Shown here: positions 1-8,591 of the stretch, piece by piece | How positions within the stretch are numbered: position 1 is the stretch's first letter | Layout: each line of letters opens with the position of its first letter | Notes under the pieces: generated by a model | The model's database searches: none | What the model was told of the DNA's origin: nothing | The model's input: the letters and a program-made list of their open reading frames with translations, nothing else | Position numbers and translations under genes: made by a program | Assembly (NCBI GenBank): GCA_027489965.1 | Contig: JAIXZA010000006.1 | Location: 53,313-117,312, forward strand | Reading direction: 5' to 3' | From: Verrucomicrobiaceae bacterium | GTDB lineage: Bacteria; Verrucomicrobiota; Verrucomicrobiia; Verrucomicrobiales; Verrucomicrobiaceae | Length of the DNA stretch: 64,000 nucleotides

Positions 1-2
1 GG

Positions 3-1280
3 GGTGCCAGCGCCTGGCAGTTCCTGGATAAAGTGCATAAACACTGGATGCGGAACGTCATCTTCGTCATCCAGCAGTGTGACCTGCGCAGCGCTGAGGA
101 GATGAATGTGATCATCGACTACATGGGTCAACTGGCCCGCCAGCGTTACGGTCGTGATTTCCCGATCTTCCCCGTCTCGGCCAAAAAAGCCTATCTAGCA
201 CGCAGCTCCGGGCTGGATCGTGAAAAGCTGATGCAGGAAAGCGGCTTTCATGGCCTAGAAAACCACATCTCCACACTCGTGAGCCAGAATGCCACACGCC
301 TGAACAAGCTGGGCAGCAGCGTGCGCATCTCTCAGCAGCTTCTGAATCAACTCAATGAGAGAGTCATCGCCACTGCTGCTCAGGCCCAACGCGCCGCAGC
401 CATGGTGCATGAGCTCCAGACTGAGCGGGAGATGCAGGTGGACCGCACACTGAAAAAGATCCTACCTGCCCTGGATGCCACCGAGCGCGATTACCACGAG
501 GCCTGCCTACGCGTAGCCGACCTAGCCGACAACGCCTTAGCTACTCGTCGCGCCTTTGACAAACAAGACGCTGAGGACGACATGCCGGAAACGGGTAACA
601 AGGCCCAAAGCCTGGACCATCGCCTATTTCAAGATCTGCAACATCGCACCGGGGACCGCTGGCGTCAGGTCGGCATCATTTTAGAAGAAGACTACCTGCA
701 GTATGAGCGCTTCCTGCACGCCCAAGGACGCGGCAGCCTCTACCCAACCGATGAAAAACTACCCACTGAAGGCGATCCCGAAATCCGCCGCCTTTTCAGC
801 GCCCACATCGACAGCACCATCCGCCGTTTTGTGCTGAGCCTAAGACTGGATGAAACCATCGAGCCTGGACTGCTAGCCGCACGTCGCCGTGCCCGCTGGG
901 TGCCCTGGCTGGCCCTGCCCACGCTACTGGGCGCTGGGGCAGCCTGGTACTTTGAAGGACCTGTGGGAGCTGGTATTGCCCTGGGTGCCGGCCTACTACT
1001 GGTCGGAGCAGCCTTTCTCATCACTCAGGCCGCACTCAACACTGCCCGTAGCTCTCTGATCGACCGCTTAGAAGCCTCCGCCAAGCACCTGCGCCAAATG
1101 TTGGCTGACCAAGTTCAGCTCGACATCGCCACCCTCTTTGCCCGCTTCCTGACTGTGCTTGGCCCTGCCCAAGAGCAGGCCACCGCGAGAGAAGAGCACA
1201 TGCATGAGCAAACCGAGCGCCTGCGCCTTCTCTATGAAGACTTCGCCAAAGTCGAACAGCAAGTCCGCGCGGCTGCTTAA
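3..1280 (+). CDS. Dynamin-like GTPase, C-terminal part (5' truncated by window)
   Basis: The frame is open from base 3, so the true start lies left of the window and the P-loop and switch motifs are missing. What is visible fits a bacterial dynamin-like protein. A hydrophobic strand is followed by QQCD, in the position of the NKxD-type guanine-binding motif, and then by FPVSAKKAY, resembling the G5 region. A long helical, charged stalk follows. A hydrophobic hairpin lies at about residues 298-345 of the fragment (bases 895-1035), as in the membrane paddle of this family, and the C-terminus is again helical. Known members remodel or fuse membranes. The family is inferred from architecture because the diagnostic P-loop is out of view. 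The next gene converges from the other strand. Confidence 0.65.
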   Translation, partial: GASAWQFLDKVHKHWMRNVIFVIQQCDLRSAEEMNVIIDYMGQLARQRYGRDFPIFPVSAKKAYLARSSGLDREKLMQESGFHGLENHISTLVSQNATRLNKLGSSVRISQQLLNQLNERVIATAAQAQRAAAMVHELQTEREMQVDRTLKKILPALDATERDYHEACLRVADLADNALATRRAFDKQDAEDDMPETGNKAQSLDHRLFQDLQHRTGDRWRQVGIILEEDYLQYERFLHAQGRGSLYPTDEKLPTEGDPEIRRLFSAHIDSTIRRFVLSLRLDETIEPGLLAARRRARWVPWLALPTLLGAGAAWYFEGPVGAGIALGAGLLLVGAAFLITQAALNTARSSLIDRLEASAKHLRQMLADQVQLDIATLFARFLTVLGPAQEQATAREEHMHEQTERLRLLYEDFAKVEQQVRAAA

Positions 1281-1317
1281 ATGTCCGTGCGTTTGTTCTA
1301 AATTCCGAAATGATAAG

Positions 1318-2400
1318 TCACTTCAGCTCTTGCGGAAGTTGGTCGGCCAGCTTTTTGATGCTTTCCGCATGGGAACGACTGGTGATCAGAAGAGCGTCTT
1401 TGGCCGAAACCACGATGAGATCCTGCACACCGAGCAGAGCGATGTGCTGGCCCGTCTGGGAAAAGACAAGGTTGCTGGAGCTGTCTAGCTGTGAGAATGC
1501 GCAGTTATGCTGGTTGCCCTGATCATCACTGGTGAGATAGCGGCCAACGCTGGTCCAGTTACCCACATCATCCCAGTCGAAAGTGGCCTCGATATTGAGC
1601 ACCCGAGAAGCGCGCTCCATGAGAGCGTAGTCGATGGAAAGCTTGGGCAGTTTGCCAAATTGCTTGCTGACCGTGGCACTGAAGTCTTTGGAATTACGCA
1701 GTTCCGAAATGAAATCTGCCAACGCAGGACAATGGCGGCTAAGCTCGCTAAAAATGGCAGGGATCGTCCAAATGAACATGCCTGCATTCCAGGTGAATGT
1801 GCCCTGACTGAGGAAGTGCTCGGCCAGATCAGGATTCGGTTTTTCACGGAAGCGCTCCACTTCATACACCGCCAAATCATCTACACCAGGCAGGGAAGCC
1901 CGGCGTCCACGCTCCACGTAGCCATAACTCGGGCAGGCCCAGGTTGGCTTGATGCCAATCGTCACCAGACTGCTACCGACTTCGGCAGCCTTGGCTGCAT
2001 TGGTGAGCACGCGGTGAAACTCGTGATGATCCTTGATCAAATGATCGGCAGGCAGAACCATCATCGTCGCAGTCGGATCACGGGCCACAACCCAGCCGAC
2101 TCCGAGGGCTATAGCAGGTGCTGTATCGCGCTTTTCAGGCTCGGCAATGATGTTTTCTTTCGGCAACTGCGGCAACAGCTTTCTCACCGCAGCCTCCTGC
2201 TGTTTATTGGTAAGAATGACGATGTTTTCCGTCGGCACCAGGCCGTCCAGACGATCCACGGTCATCTCCAGAAGAGTTTTATCCCCAAAGAGTTTCAGCA
2301 ACTGCTTCGGCAGCGAGTCACGGCTAATCGGCCAGAAGCGCTGACCGCTGCCACCAGCAAGAATGAGGGCATAACGAGAGGGAGATCCAGAGGAATTCAT
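1318..2400 (-). CDS. manC: Mannose-1-phosphate guanylyltransferase
   Basis: This enzyme makes GDP-mannose from mannose 1-phosphate and GTP for polysaccharide or glycan synthesis in the cytoplasm. The N-terminal nucleotidyltransferase signature GGSGQRFWPISR followed by PKQ is present. Internal motifs FREKP, WNAGMFIW and FDWDDVGNW are typical of the family. The length of 360 residues fits the single-domain form without a phosphomannose isomerase domain. I start at the ATG at 2400, nine residues before YALILAGG. A second in-frame ATG four codons upstream (2412) is equally possible, and neither has a clear ribosome binding site. It is divergent from the small membrane protein at 2481. Confidence 0.9.
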   Translation of the reverse strand: MNSSGSPSRYALILAGGSGQRFWPISRDSLPKQLLKLFGDKTLLEMTVDRLDGLVPTENIVILTNKQQEAAVRKLLPQLPKENIIAEPEKRDTAPAIALGVGWVVARDPTATMMVLPADHLIKDHHEFHRVLTNAAKAAEVGSSLVTIGIKPTWACPSYGYVERGRRASLPGVDDLAVYEVERFREKPNPDLAEHFLSQGTFTWNAGMFIWTIPAIFSELSRHCPALADFISELRNSKDFSATVSKQFGKLPKLSIDYALMERASRVLNIEATFDWDDVGNWTSVGRYLTSDDQGNQHNCAFSQLDSSSNLVFSQTGQHIALLGVQDLIVVSAKDALLITSRSHAESIKKLADQLPQELK

Positions 2401-2480
2401 TATTGTTATCATGAAGCATCGTCAAGCTTCGAGCAAATTCCACTTTGGGGAATCTTCGAACGTGCTATACTTTCTAAGTT

Positions 2481-2795
2481 ATGACTGAGAGCACCGCCGA
2501 AAATCGATATGAAACTTACGCCAGCGTGATCGCCCCTGCGGCAGCTGGTTGCGCTTTGGGCATCTTGTTTGGACGTGGCATGAGCCGCAGTTCCTCAAAC
2601 ATCATTGCCCTCACCCTGCTTGCCGCCAGTGCCGTGGTCGCCGCACCAGTGATCACCGATTTGGTGCAGCGCACAGCCAATCGCCCCAGCTCAGACCGCG
2701 GCAGTCGCCGTCGCCTTGAAGGCATTCGCAACAATGCTCCTGAGTCCGAGCTGACAGAATTCTTTGTGGACTCCCCAAACGCTTTCCTACCATAA
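2481..2795 (+). CDS. Small membrane protein of unknown function
   Basis: I do not recognise this 104-residue protein. It has two hydrophobic stretches, about residues 15-35 and 39-60, suggesting a membrane hairpin, then an arginine-rich segment and a short acidic tail. Only two bases separate its stop from the lipoprotein start at 2798, so the two are probably co-transcribed. It could be an envelope-associated accessory protein, but nothing in the sequence gives a function. Confidence 0.6.
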   Translation: MTESTAENRYETYASVIAPAAAGCALGILFGRGMSRSSSNIIALTLLAASAVVAAPVITDLVQRTANRPSSDRGSRRRLEGIRNNAPESELTEFFVDSPNAFLP

Positions 2796-2797
2796 CC

Positions 2798-3163
2798 ATG
2801 AAAACTCTCGGCCTCGCCACGCTTATCCTTGCTACGGCACTTTTTGGAGCCAGTTGCACCACGGGCGGGCTGGATGGCCGCAAGTATGCCAATAACAGCC
2901 CATCTCCGGTTCAAGGAAAGATGGGCGTCTCCTACAAACGGGTCAAAGCTGACACGCCTGTCGTAGAAGAAACGGCTCCGCGCACGGTTGAGTCAGACGG
3001 TCTCCTGGGAGCATTCACAGGTCCAAATAACGAGCCTCCAGGCCTTTTCGACCGCCATGAAACACCGGATGAACCAGGTGCTGAATATTGGCTGAAAGGA
3101 CAGCAATCAGCCTCCCCTGTTCAGGGAAAGATGGGTGTGCGTATCTCTCGCGTGAAAAAATAG
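2798..3163 (+). CDS. Lipoprotein with a duplicated 15-residue motif
   Basis: The 121-residue product has a lipoprotein signal: a hydrophobic N-terminus ending in LFGASC, with Cys20 as the likely lipidated residue. The mature part holds two near-identical segments, SPVQGKMGVSYKRVK at 36-50 and SPVQGKMGVRISRVK at 106-120, separated by an acidic, proline-rich linker. The C-terminal copy ends the protein. I know no family with this motif. It is probably transcribed with the membrane protein just upstream and converges on the dehydrogenase gene downstream. Confidence 0.7.
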   Translation: MKTLGLATLILATALFGASCTTGGLDGRKYANNSPSPVQGKMGVSYKRVKADTPVVEETAPRTVESDGLLGAFTGPNNEPPGLFDRHETPDEPGAEYWLKGQQSASPVQGKMGVRISRVKK

Positions 3164-3167
3164 CTGC

Positions 3168-4196
3168 CTAGACAGGTCGGAGAACACTTTTCACGACTTC
3201 GCCTTTGTGCATTTTTTCGAAGGCTTCGTGCCATTCGGTGACGGGCCAAACGCCGCCGATGATGGGCTTCACATCAAACTGACCACTGCTCATCAGCGCG
3301 ATGACACGCTCCCAGATCGGCCAATTGTGGCTGAAGCTGCCTTGTAGCGTGATGTTCTTTTGCACGAGCTGATCGAGATTAAACCCGAGAGGCTGGGGGC
3401 CCCAACCGACTTTGGAAATCCAGCCCGCTGGGCGCACGATGTCCAAAGCGATCTTCAGTGTGACGCTCGCACCCGCAGCATCAATGACGCCGTCACAACC
3501 GAGTCCATCACGCTCCATGGCCCAGGGTTTAGGATCTCCGATGATGACCTCGCAGCCGTAATGCTTGCGGGCGAGTTCTAGTCGATGGGCGTCCTGGGGT
3601 AAGCCCACGATAGCCACCTGAGCACCACATTGTTTAGCCATGGCCGCGCAGAGGATGCCGATGGTGCCAGGTCCGAGGACCACAATGCGATCTCCGGGCT
3701 CTATGCGAGCATTTTTGACCACGGCATTGTAAGCCACACAGCAGGGCTCCGTGAGGCAGGCCTGCTCAAAAGGAAGATGGTCTGGCACATGATGCAGGAT
3801 GCGGCTTGGCACACGCACATACCTCGTCATCGCGCCATTCACCCCATAACCAAAACCTTTGCGCGTGCTATCGAGGTTGTAGAGTCCACGGCGCGTCATC
3901 GGATTGTCTTTGGAGATGATCGCAGCCGTTTCCGAAACGACTCGGTCCCCTTCCTTCCAGCCTTCGACGTCCTTGCCGACCTCGATGATGTGCCCACCAA
4001 ACTCGTGCCCCAGCACGACTGGATAATTGACGGGCCAGGAATGATCAGCAGTCCACTGATGCAGATCAGAACCACAAACCCCCACATTGGCGACTTCAAG
4101 AAGCACGTCTTCGGAGCCAATGGTGGGCTTCTCGATTTCACGGATTTCGACAGAGCCTTTATCAGGCGCATAATTAACGACGGCAGCAGATTTCAT
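3168..4196 (-). CDS. Zinc-type medium-chain dehydrogenase (alcohol/sorbitol-like)
   Basis: A 342-residue MDR-superfamily oxidoreductase. The GroES-like half holds the expected catalytic zinc ligands Cys41 (in VCGSD), His64 and Glu65 (in GHEFGG). The Rossmann half has VVLGPGTIGI for NAD(P) binding. In most zinc-dependent members a four-cysteine lobe binds a structural zinc. Here the corresponding stretch after GDRVVSE contains no cysteine, so that zinc should be absent. EPCCVAYNAV supplies the usual later glutamate. The substrate is probably a polyol or sugar derivative, but this cannot be fixed from sequence. Confidence 0.85.
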   Translation of the reverse strand: MKSAAVVNYAPDKGSVEIREIEKPTIGSEDVLLEVANVGVCGSDLHQWTADHSWPVNYPVVLGHEFGGHIIEVGKDVEGWKEGDRVVSETAAIISKDNPMTRRGLYNLDSTRKGFGYGVNGAMTRYVRVPSRILHHVPDHLPFEQACLTEPCCVAYNAVVKNARIEPGDRIVVLGPGTIGILCAAMAKQCGAQVAIVGLPQDAHRLELARKHYGCEVIIGDPKPWAMERDGLGCDGVIDAAGASVTLKIALDIVRPAGWISKVGWGPQPLGFNLDQLVQKNITLQGSFSHNWPIWERVIALMSSGQFDVKPIIGGVWPVTEWHEAFEKMHKGEVVKSVLRPV

Positions 4197-4268
4197 GGTC
4201 GCGAATAATGAAGCAATCTTCTAGAATCGTCACGACAAAGAATACGCGAAATGCGACACCCGAGAGGC

Positions 4269-4997
4269 TTATTGAGCGAAGGCTTGAAACATCTCCTCGA
4301 GTTCCTGCCTTATTAAGCCAGGGTCAGTGGTATCCAATGTCGTGGCCAGCTCTCTTTCGACGCACTCTCTGTATTGCGTCCTCATTCGATACAGGGCCGT
4401 GCGCACTGTTCCTGGCTGCATTTTGACACTGACGGCCAGCGCATCAAGCCTTACCGCATCATCTTCTTGTACGAGACAATCTTTGAGCAGGATAAAGCGC
4501 TCTGCCTGATTGCGCTGGGTGTAGAGATCACCCAGAACCGTTAGACTGCGGCCCAGCACGGAGCGCGCCCATTCGCGGGCGTAGATCTTTTCGGAAGAGA
4601 GCTCAGGATCTTGTAGCTCTTTGCACAAGCGACTTTCTGCGCTGTCAAAATCGTCAATTGAAACATGCCAAGCCCCTTCCCCACGCTTGGTGCACTGGTC
4701 TTTGTGCCATTCATTAAGCCTGTAGTTATTGAAAGCCTTCAGAAGCAGATTGCGCAGCTTACCTTTTGAAGCATCCGCTTTGGCAAAGGTATCACGTCGC
4801 AGCAGCGTGACAAAAAAGCCCTGCACCGCATCCTGAGCATCATGCTCAGTCAGACGCTCATAACGTGCCACGGCATAGAGTGGCTCCCAGTAGGCACGGC
4901 AGAGCGTCTCGTTCGCCGCACGGACATCCACCTCTGATCCGTCACGCAGTGTCTGGATTAAAGTCCAGCGGGTGTTAGGAAAAGAGGCAGGCTGCAT
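4269..4997 (-). CDS. ECF-type RNA polymerase sigma factor
   Basis: The product of about 242 residues has a sigma region 2-like N-terminal half (AANETLCRAYWEPLYAVARY, then a segment rich in HDAQDAVQGFF) and a region 4 helix-turn-helix near the C-terminus (QPGTVRTALYRMRTQYRE). It resembles the ECF sigma factors common in Planctomycetes and Verrucomicrobia. The start is the ATG at 4997; the frame also has an upstream TTG at 5015. There is no adjacent anti-sigma gene. The nearest genes are a dehydrogenase and, divergently, the tandem unknown pair, which are possible but unproven targets. Confidence 0.8.
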   Translation of the reverse strand: MQPASFPNTRWTLIQTLRDGSEVDVRAANETLCRAYWEPLYAVARYERLTEHDAQDAVQGFFVTLLRRDTFAKADASKGKLRNLLLKAFNNYRLNEWHKDQCTKRGEGAWHVSIDDFDSAESRLCKELQDPELSSEKIYAREWARSVLGRSLTVLGDLYTQRNQAERFILLKDCLVQEDDAVRLDALAVSVKMQPGTVRTALYRMRTQYRECVERELATTLDTTDPGLIRQELEEMFQAFAQ

Positions 4998-5469
4998 TAG
5001 TATTAAAAAATTCAAATAGGTCTACATGGGAAGTAACATAATTTAAACATTTTTTCTTATATTTGATTATTATTTTTTGTTAAACACCATTTGGCATAAA
5101 TTGAGACCACCTTAGCCGCCGACAGGCCCATGATCACAGAAGACCTCACTAAATGATCAGCCACCCTCGGTCTTGGATACGCGGCGATTGGAGGATCAAT
5201 CGCCCTGACCACCAACTCCGCCCCGCAGCAGATTCTGGATTCCATCCTAAACCTTTAAATTACGTGATTATTCCCAACCTCCTGGTTTCTCATCAACTTC
5301 ACGAGGCCTGCGTCTGCGATCCCCATCTCTCCGTCTCCCCAAGCATACCAGAAAAGTTTTTTCTTCCCGCCTGTAACGCGCCAAAAAAAGTGCGGCAGTA
5401 AGAGGTGCCGACAACTTATCGGCGCAATCGAAAGCAACAGATCACCAAACAAATCAGCACATCACCATT
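4998..5469. other. Intergenic region between divergent sigma factor and first unknown paralogue
   Basis: About 470 bases without a convincing gene. The left part (5016-5100) is strongly AT-rich and probably holds the sigma-factor promoter. Near the right end a short hairpin GCCGA/TCGGC (5407-5411 and 5419-5423) lies in the leader of the first unknown paralogue. No Shine-Dalgarno sequence precedes the ATG at 5470. Short open frames here look like chance. Confidence 0.4.
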
Positions 5470-6738
5470 ATGTCATTCGCAGATAAAAGTCAGTTTGAAT
5501 ACCTGGCCCAGGCACTTGTGAAAGAGTTCCCGGCGCTTCAGAACACCAGCACCAACTCCACCTTCTTCCAGTTCACGGGCGAACCGATTGAGGCAGACTG
5601 GGGCGATGGCAGCAGCTTAGCCGCTTACCATGATGCCAACACGGGTCCTGGTTCGCTCGATGGGTTTTACACTCCAACGTCCATTGATGTGGCGCAGTCT
5701 TACCAAGACTTCATCGCGTCCATTGCGCCATCGAATTTTGGGACCAATTCCCAATATCAGGGTTTCCAGGCTCAGCTCAGCGCGCTGGCCTCTGAATATG
5801 CTACCCTGTCCACGAAAGCCCTTGCGGATTTCAAAACCTGGATTGCCCAGAATCCATCCTTTGCACCGGACTTTGCAGGTTTCAAGGGTTACACCACTTG
5901 GCTGACCACCGATGCCACAGGAGGACCCGCATGGAAGGCAAAGCTTGATGACAATAAGGGCCAGCAAGCTGCCGTGATCAAGTCCATTGCAGAGTTCATG
6001 ACATCCGTGGATAGCACGCTCGCCAGGGCTCAGAAAGCCTCCCAGGATCCGGCGAACATGGCTACCCTTGTATCAGATAGCGGTGTTACGGGCTCCTACC
6101 CGTTCACCTCCATCCAGGACATCACAGGAGCGATGGCGGCTTGGACCTCCATGGCTGCGGGAAACTACGAACTCGATACCACGATCAATGCAGAGACAAT
6201 CTCCGCAACCCCGTGGAATCAGGTCGTGACGACCACGGTCTCCAGGAGCTGTGGGAAGATCTCAACAAACACGGAAATTGATTACAATCGCATTGTCACG
6301 GACACGAAGTTCAACCTCAGGGTGTGTGCCATCGGTGCTCGCGTGTTTACGGTGTCTCGTGGTAACTGGTTTGATGCCTCCTGGCTCACCTCCAGCAACT
6401 TCTCCTTGCCAGAGGGTTGCCGGTTCAAGGTTGCTGATTTCTTCGGCCCTCAGGGAACACTGAAGATGATCCCCGTTTCGATGCTCGTCATCTACAAGCC
6501 TCGCGTGGAGATCACCATCTCCACTCAGACGTTTGATGAAACGGTCTCCAATTACTTCTCGGCCAGTGCCTCTCTTAGCCTCTTTGGGCTGAACTTCTCC
6601 CTGGGAGCGAGCTTGAATAACATCGCCATCCGTGATGACGGCACCCAGACGGTGAAGATTGTGCTCGATAGCTACAGCGCTCCGAACACGGTGCCGCAGC
6701 TCTTCGGCGTGTCCTCACAGTCCTTCTACCGCCCCTAA
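5470..6738 (+). CDS. Unknown protein, first of a tandem paralogous pair
   Basis: This 422-residue protein is not recognised. It has no signal peptide or membrane segment, so it is probably cytoplasmic or exported by a non-Sec route. The first 230 residues look largely helical (SQFEYLAQALVKEFPAL, SYQDFIASIAP, QNPSFAPDFAGF). The second half is beta-rich, with IGARVFTVSRGNW, SMLVIYKPRVEIT and KIVLDSY, ending in LFGVSSQSFYRP. The gene at 7077 encodes a paralogue about half identical by eye, colinear throughout except for a divergent stretch at about residues 232-275. Conservation of both copies shows they are real genes. A structural, toxin-like or ligand-binding role is possible, but I cannot assign one. 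Confidence 0.8.
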   Translation: MSFADKSQFEYLAQALVKEFPALQNTSTNSTFFQFTGEPIEADWGDGSSLAAYHDANTGPGSLDGFYTPTSIDVAQSYQDFIASIAPSNFGTNSQYQGFQAQLSALASEYATLSTKALADFKTWIAQNPSFAPDFAGFKGYTTWLTTDATGGPAWKAKLDDNKGQQAAVIKSIAEFMTSVDSTLARAQKASQDPANMATLVSDSGVTGSYPFTSIQDITGAMAAWTSMAAGNYELDTTINAETISATPWNQVVTTTVSRSCGKISTNTEIDYNRIVTDTKFNLRVCAIGARVFTVSRGNWFDASWLTSSNFSLPEGCRFKVADFFGPQGTLKMIPVSMLVIYKPRVEITISTQTFDETVSNYFSASASLSLFGLNFSLGASLNNIAIRDDGTQTVKIVLDSYSAPNTVPQLFGVSSQSFYRP

Positions 6739-7076
6739 GCGCCGGGAAGACCAAGGCTAATCCTCCTCGGTGCTGTAATGCCCTCAGCTCTTGGGCCTGC
6801 GGTGCCGAGGTATCGCCATATTTCAATACAATGCCACTGCAGGTCATTCTTGCAGTGGCGTTTCTCTTGTCGCTGTGCTGAAGCAACAAAAGGAGCTTCA
6901 AAGCGAAGGGAAGAGTCCTCATGGAAGTGGAATCCTCCTCAACCAGCCACGTTATCCCCTCGCTAGGTGTCTCTTTTCATGTCGGCCTGAAGTAGAACAC
7001 CCGCTCTCCATGCAAACTCTACCAGGATGGTGTGTAGATCCCCATCCAAGCTTTCTCCCTCCACTCCCTACTCCCC
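6739..7076. other. Spacer between the two unknown paralogues
   Basis: About 340 bases with no convincing gene. It contains the terminator-like hairpin at 6833-6859. The last 40 bases before the ATG at 7077 are rich in pyrimidines, with no ribosome binding site. Confidence 0.4.
6833..6859 (+). terminator. Terminator-like hairpin after first unknown paralogue
   Basis: A perfect 9-bp inverted repeat, GCCACTGCA and TGCAGTGGC, with a 9-base loop, followed by GTTTCTCTTG. The T tract is weak. It lies 95 bases after the stop of the first paralogue and would separate the two genes into their own transcripts if it works. Confidence 0.5.
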
Positions 7077-8360
7077 ATGGCCCTCAATGATGCCAGCCAG
7101 TTTGAATACCTTGCCCAGGCCATCCTTGAGGCCTTCCCAGGCTTGCAGAACACAGCGACGAACGGGACCTACTTTCAATTCACCGGAGCGCCGATAGCCG
7201 CCGTTTGGGAAGATGGCGAAGACATGGACGCTTACACGCTCGCCAACACCGGCCCCGGCACGCTGGACGGATTCTACGAACCCACGACCACTGACGTGGC
7301 AAAGTCTTACCAAGATTTCATTGCCTCGATCGCGCCGACGGACATCACCACCAACAAGCAATGGCTGGCCTGCCAAACCCAACTCACCACCCTTGCGAAA
7401 CAGTACTCAACAGTAAGCACCCGGGCCAGCGCGGCCTTCAATACTTGGCTCGCTCAGAACCCCTCCTTCAAGCCTGACTTCGCTGGCTTCAGCGGGTTCG
7501 ATAAATGGCTGGTCACACCCAACACCCCGGGCCCCGGCTGGAATGACCAACTCTCCAACAATCTGGACCTACAGACTGGTGTGAAGCAAGAGATCGCTGG
7601 CCTAATGACGGCCGTGGATGGCCTGCTTGGCAAAGCCCAGACCGCCGCTACGAATCCCGCAAACATGTCCACCTTTGTCGGGGCTGGAGTCACGAGGCAG
7701 GTGCCACTCACCACCATAGAGGACATAAGCGGCGCCATGACGGCCTGGACCGCCGCTGCACCAGGTAACTATGAACTCCAGGTCAGCCTGCATCGCAACA
7801 ACCGCCTGATCGCCAGTAACGCCATGATACCTTGGCATCTGCTCGCGGCTCCCAATGTTCCCACGACCTGGGGCAGCCTTGCTACCGGCCAAGTCATGAA
7901 TACCAGCCTCCTCGTGGCTGATCCCCAGTTCAGCATCCAGGTAATGGCTATCGGCGCGCGAGTCTTCAACGTTAGCCGCGGTCCCTGGTATGATTCAGGC
8001 TGGCTCACTGCTTCCAACTGCACCCTAGCCAAAGGATCGTCTTTCATTCTGACTGATTTCTTTGGCCTGCGAGGCACGCTGAAATTGATCCCACTGTCCA
8101 TGCTTGTTATCTACAAGCCGCGCGTGGAGATCACCGTCTCCAGTGCCACCTATGAACAGGAGATGAGCCACTATTTCATCCCCGGCGGCACGATTACCCT
8201 CTTCGGCATGGACTTCAACATGGGGCCCAATGTGAACGATCTCATCACCCGCGATGCCTCTTCACAGATTGTGAAGATCGTGCTCGATAGCTACGACGCT
8301 CCCAACACCGTACCCCTGCTATTCGGCGTCTCCTCACAGTCATTCTATCGGCCTAAGTGA
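7077..8360 (+). CDS. Unknown protein, second of a tandem paralogous pair
   Basis: A 427-residue paralogue of the product at 5470. Shared blocks run the full length: SQFEYLAQA, FQFTG, SYQDFIASIAP, PDFAGF, GNYEL, IGARVFNVSRG, SMLVIYKPRVEIT, APNTVP and LFGVSSQSFYRP. The region after GNYEL differs in sequence and length (residues about 232-280, NRLIASNAMIPWHLL), suggesting a variable or specificity-bearing part. There is no signal peptide. The gene follows its paralogue by 338 bases and has no Shine-Dalgarno sequence. Function unknown. Confidence 0.8.
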   Translation: MALNDASQFEYLAQAILEAFPGLQNTATNGTYFQFTGAPIAAVWEDGEDMDAYTLANTGPGTLDGFYEPTTTDVAKSYQDFIASIAPTDITTNKQWLACQTQLTTLAKQYSTVSTRASAAFNTWLAQNPSFKPDFAGFSGFDKWLVTPNTPGPGWNDQLSNNLDLQTGVKQEIAGLMTAVDGLLGKAQTAATNPANMSTFVGAGVTRQVPLTTIEDISGAMTAWTAAAPGNYELQVSLHRNNRLIASNAMIPWHLLAAPNVPTTWGSLATGQVMNTSLLVADPQFSIQVMAIGARVFNVSRGPWYDSGWLTASNCTLAKGSSFILTDFFGLRGTLKLIPLSMLVIYKPRVEITVSSATYEQEMSHYFIPGGTITLFGMDFNMGPNVNDLITRDASSQIVKIVLDSYDAPNTVPLLFGVSSQSFYRPK

Positions 8361-8591
8361 TGGTGATGAGGGAACCGGGATCGTGGTTGTCTTTTGACTA
8401 ACTGCATGGCTATTGAGCCAGAAGTTACCTCCTGTTCCACACTTTAGCGTAGGGTAATTCGGTTACCCCAGAGCAACTTGGTCCCTTTCCGCTGAAACCA
8501 GCAGGAGAACCTTCCTGCCCTCAAGCCGCTTCAGCCATGCTAACGAGTGAGCCGAGACGCGAGCTGCATTCCCCCAGCTTCCTTCTTCACC

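Noticed and set aside
1507-2484. Long open frame (325 codons) on the plus strand opposite manC
   Set aside because: It lies antisense to a clear enzyme and has no recognisable motifs.
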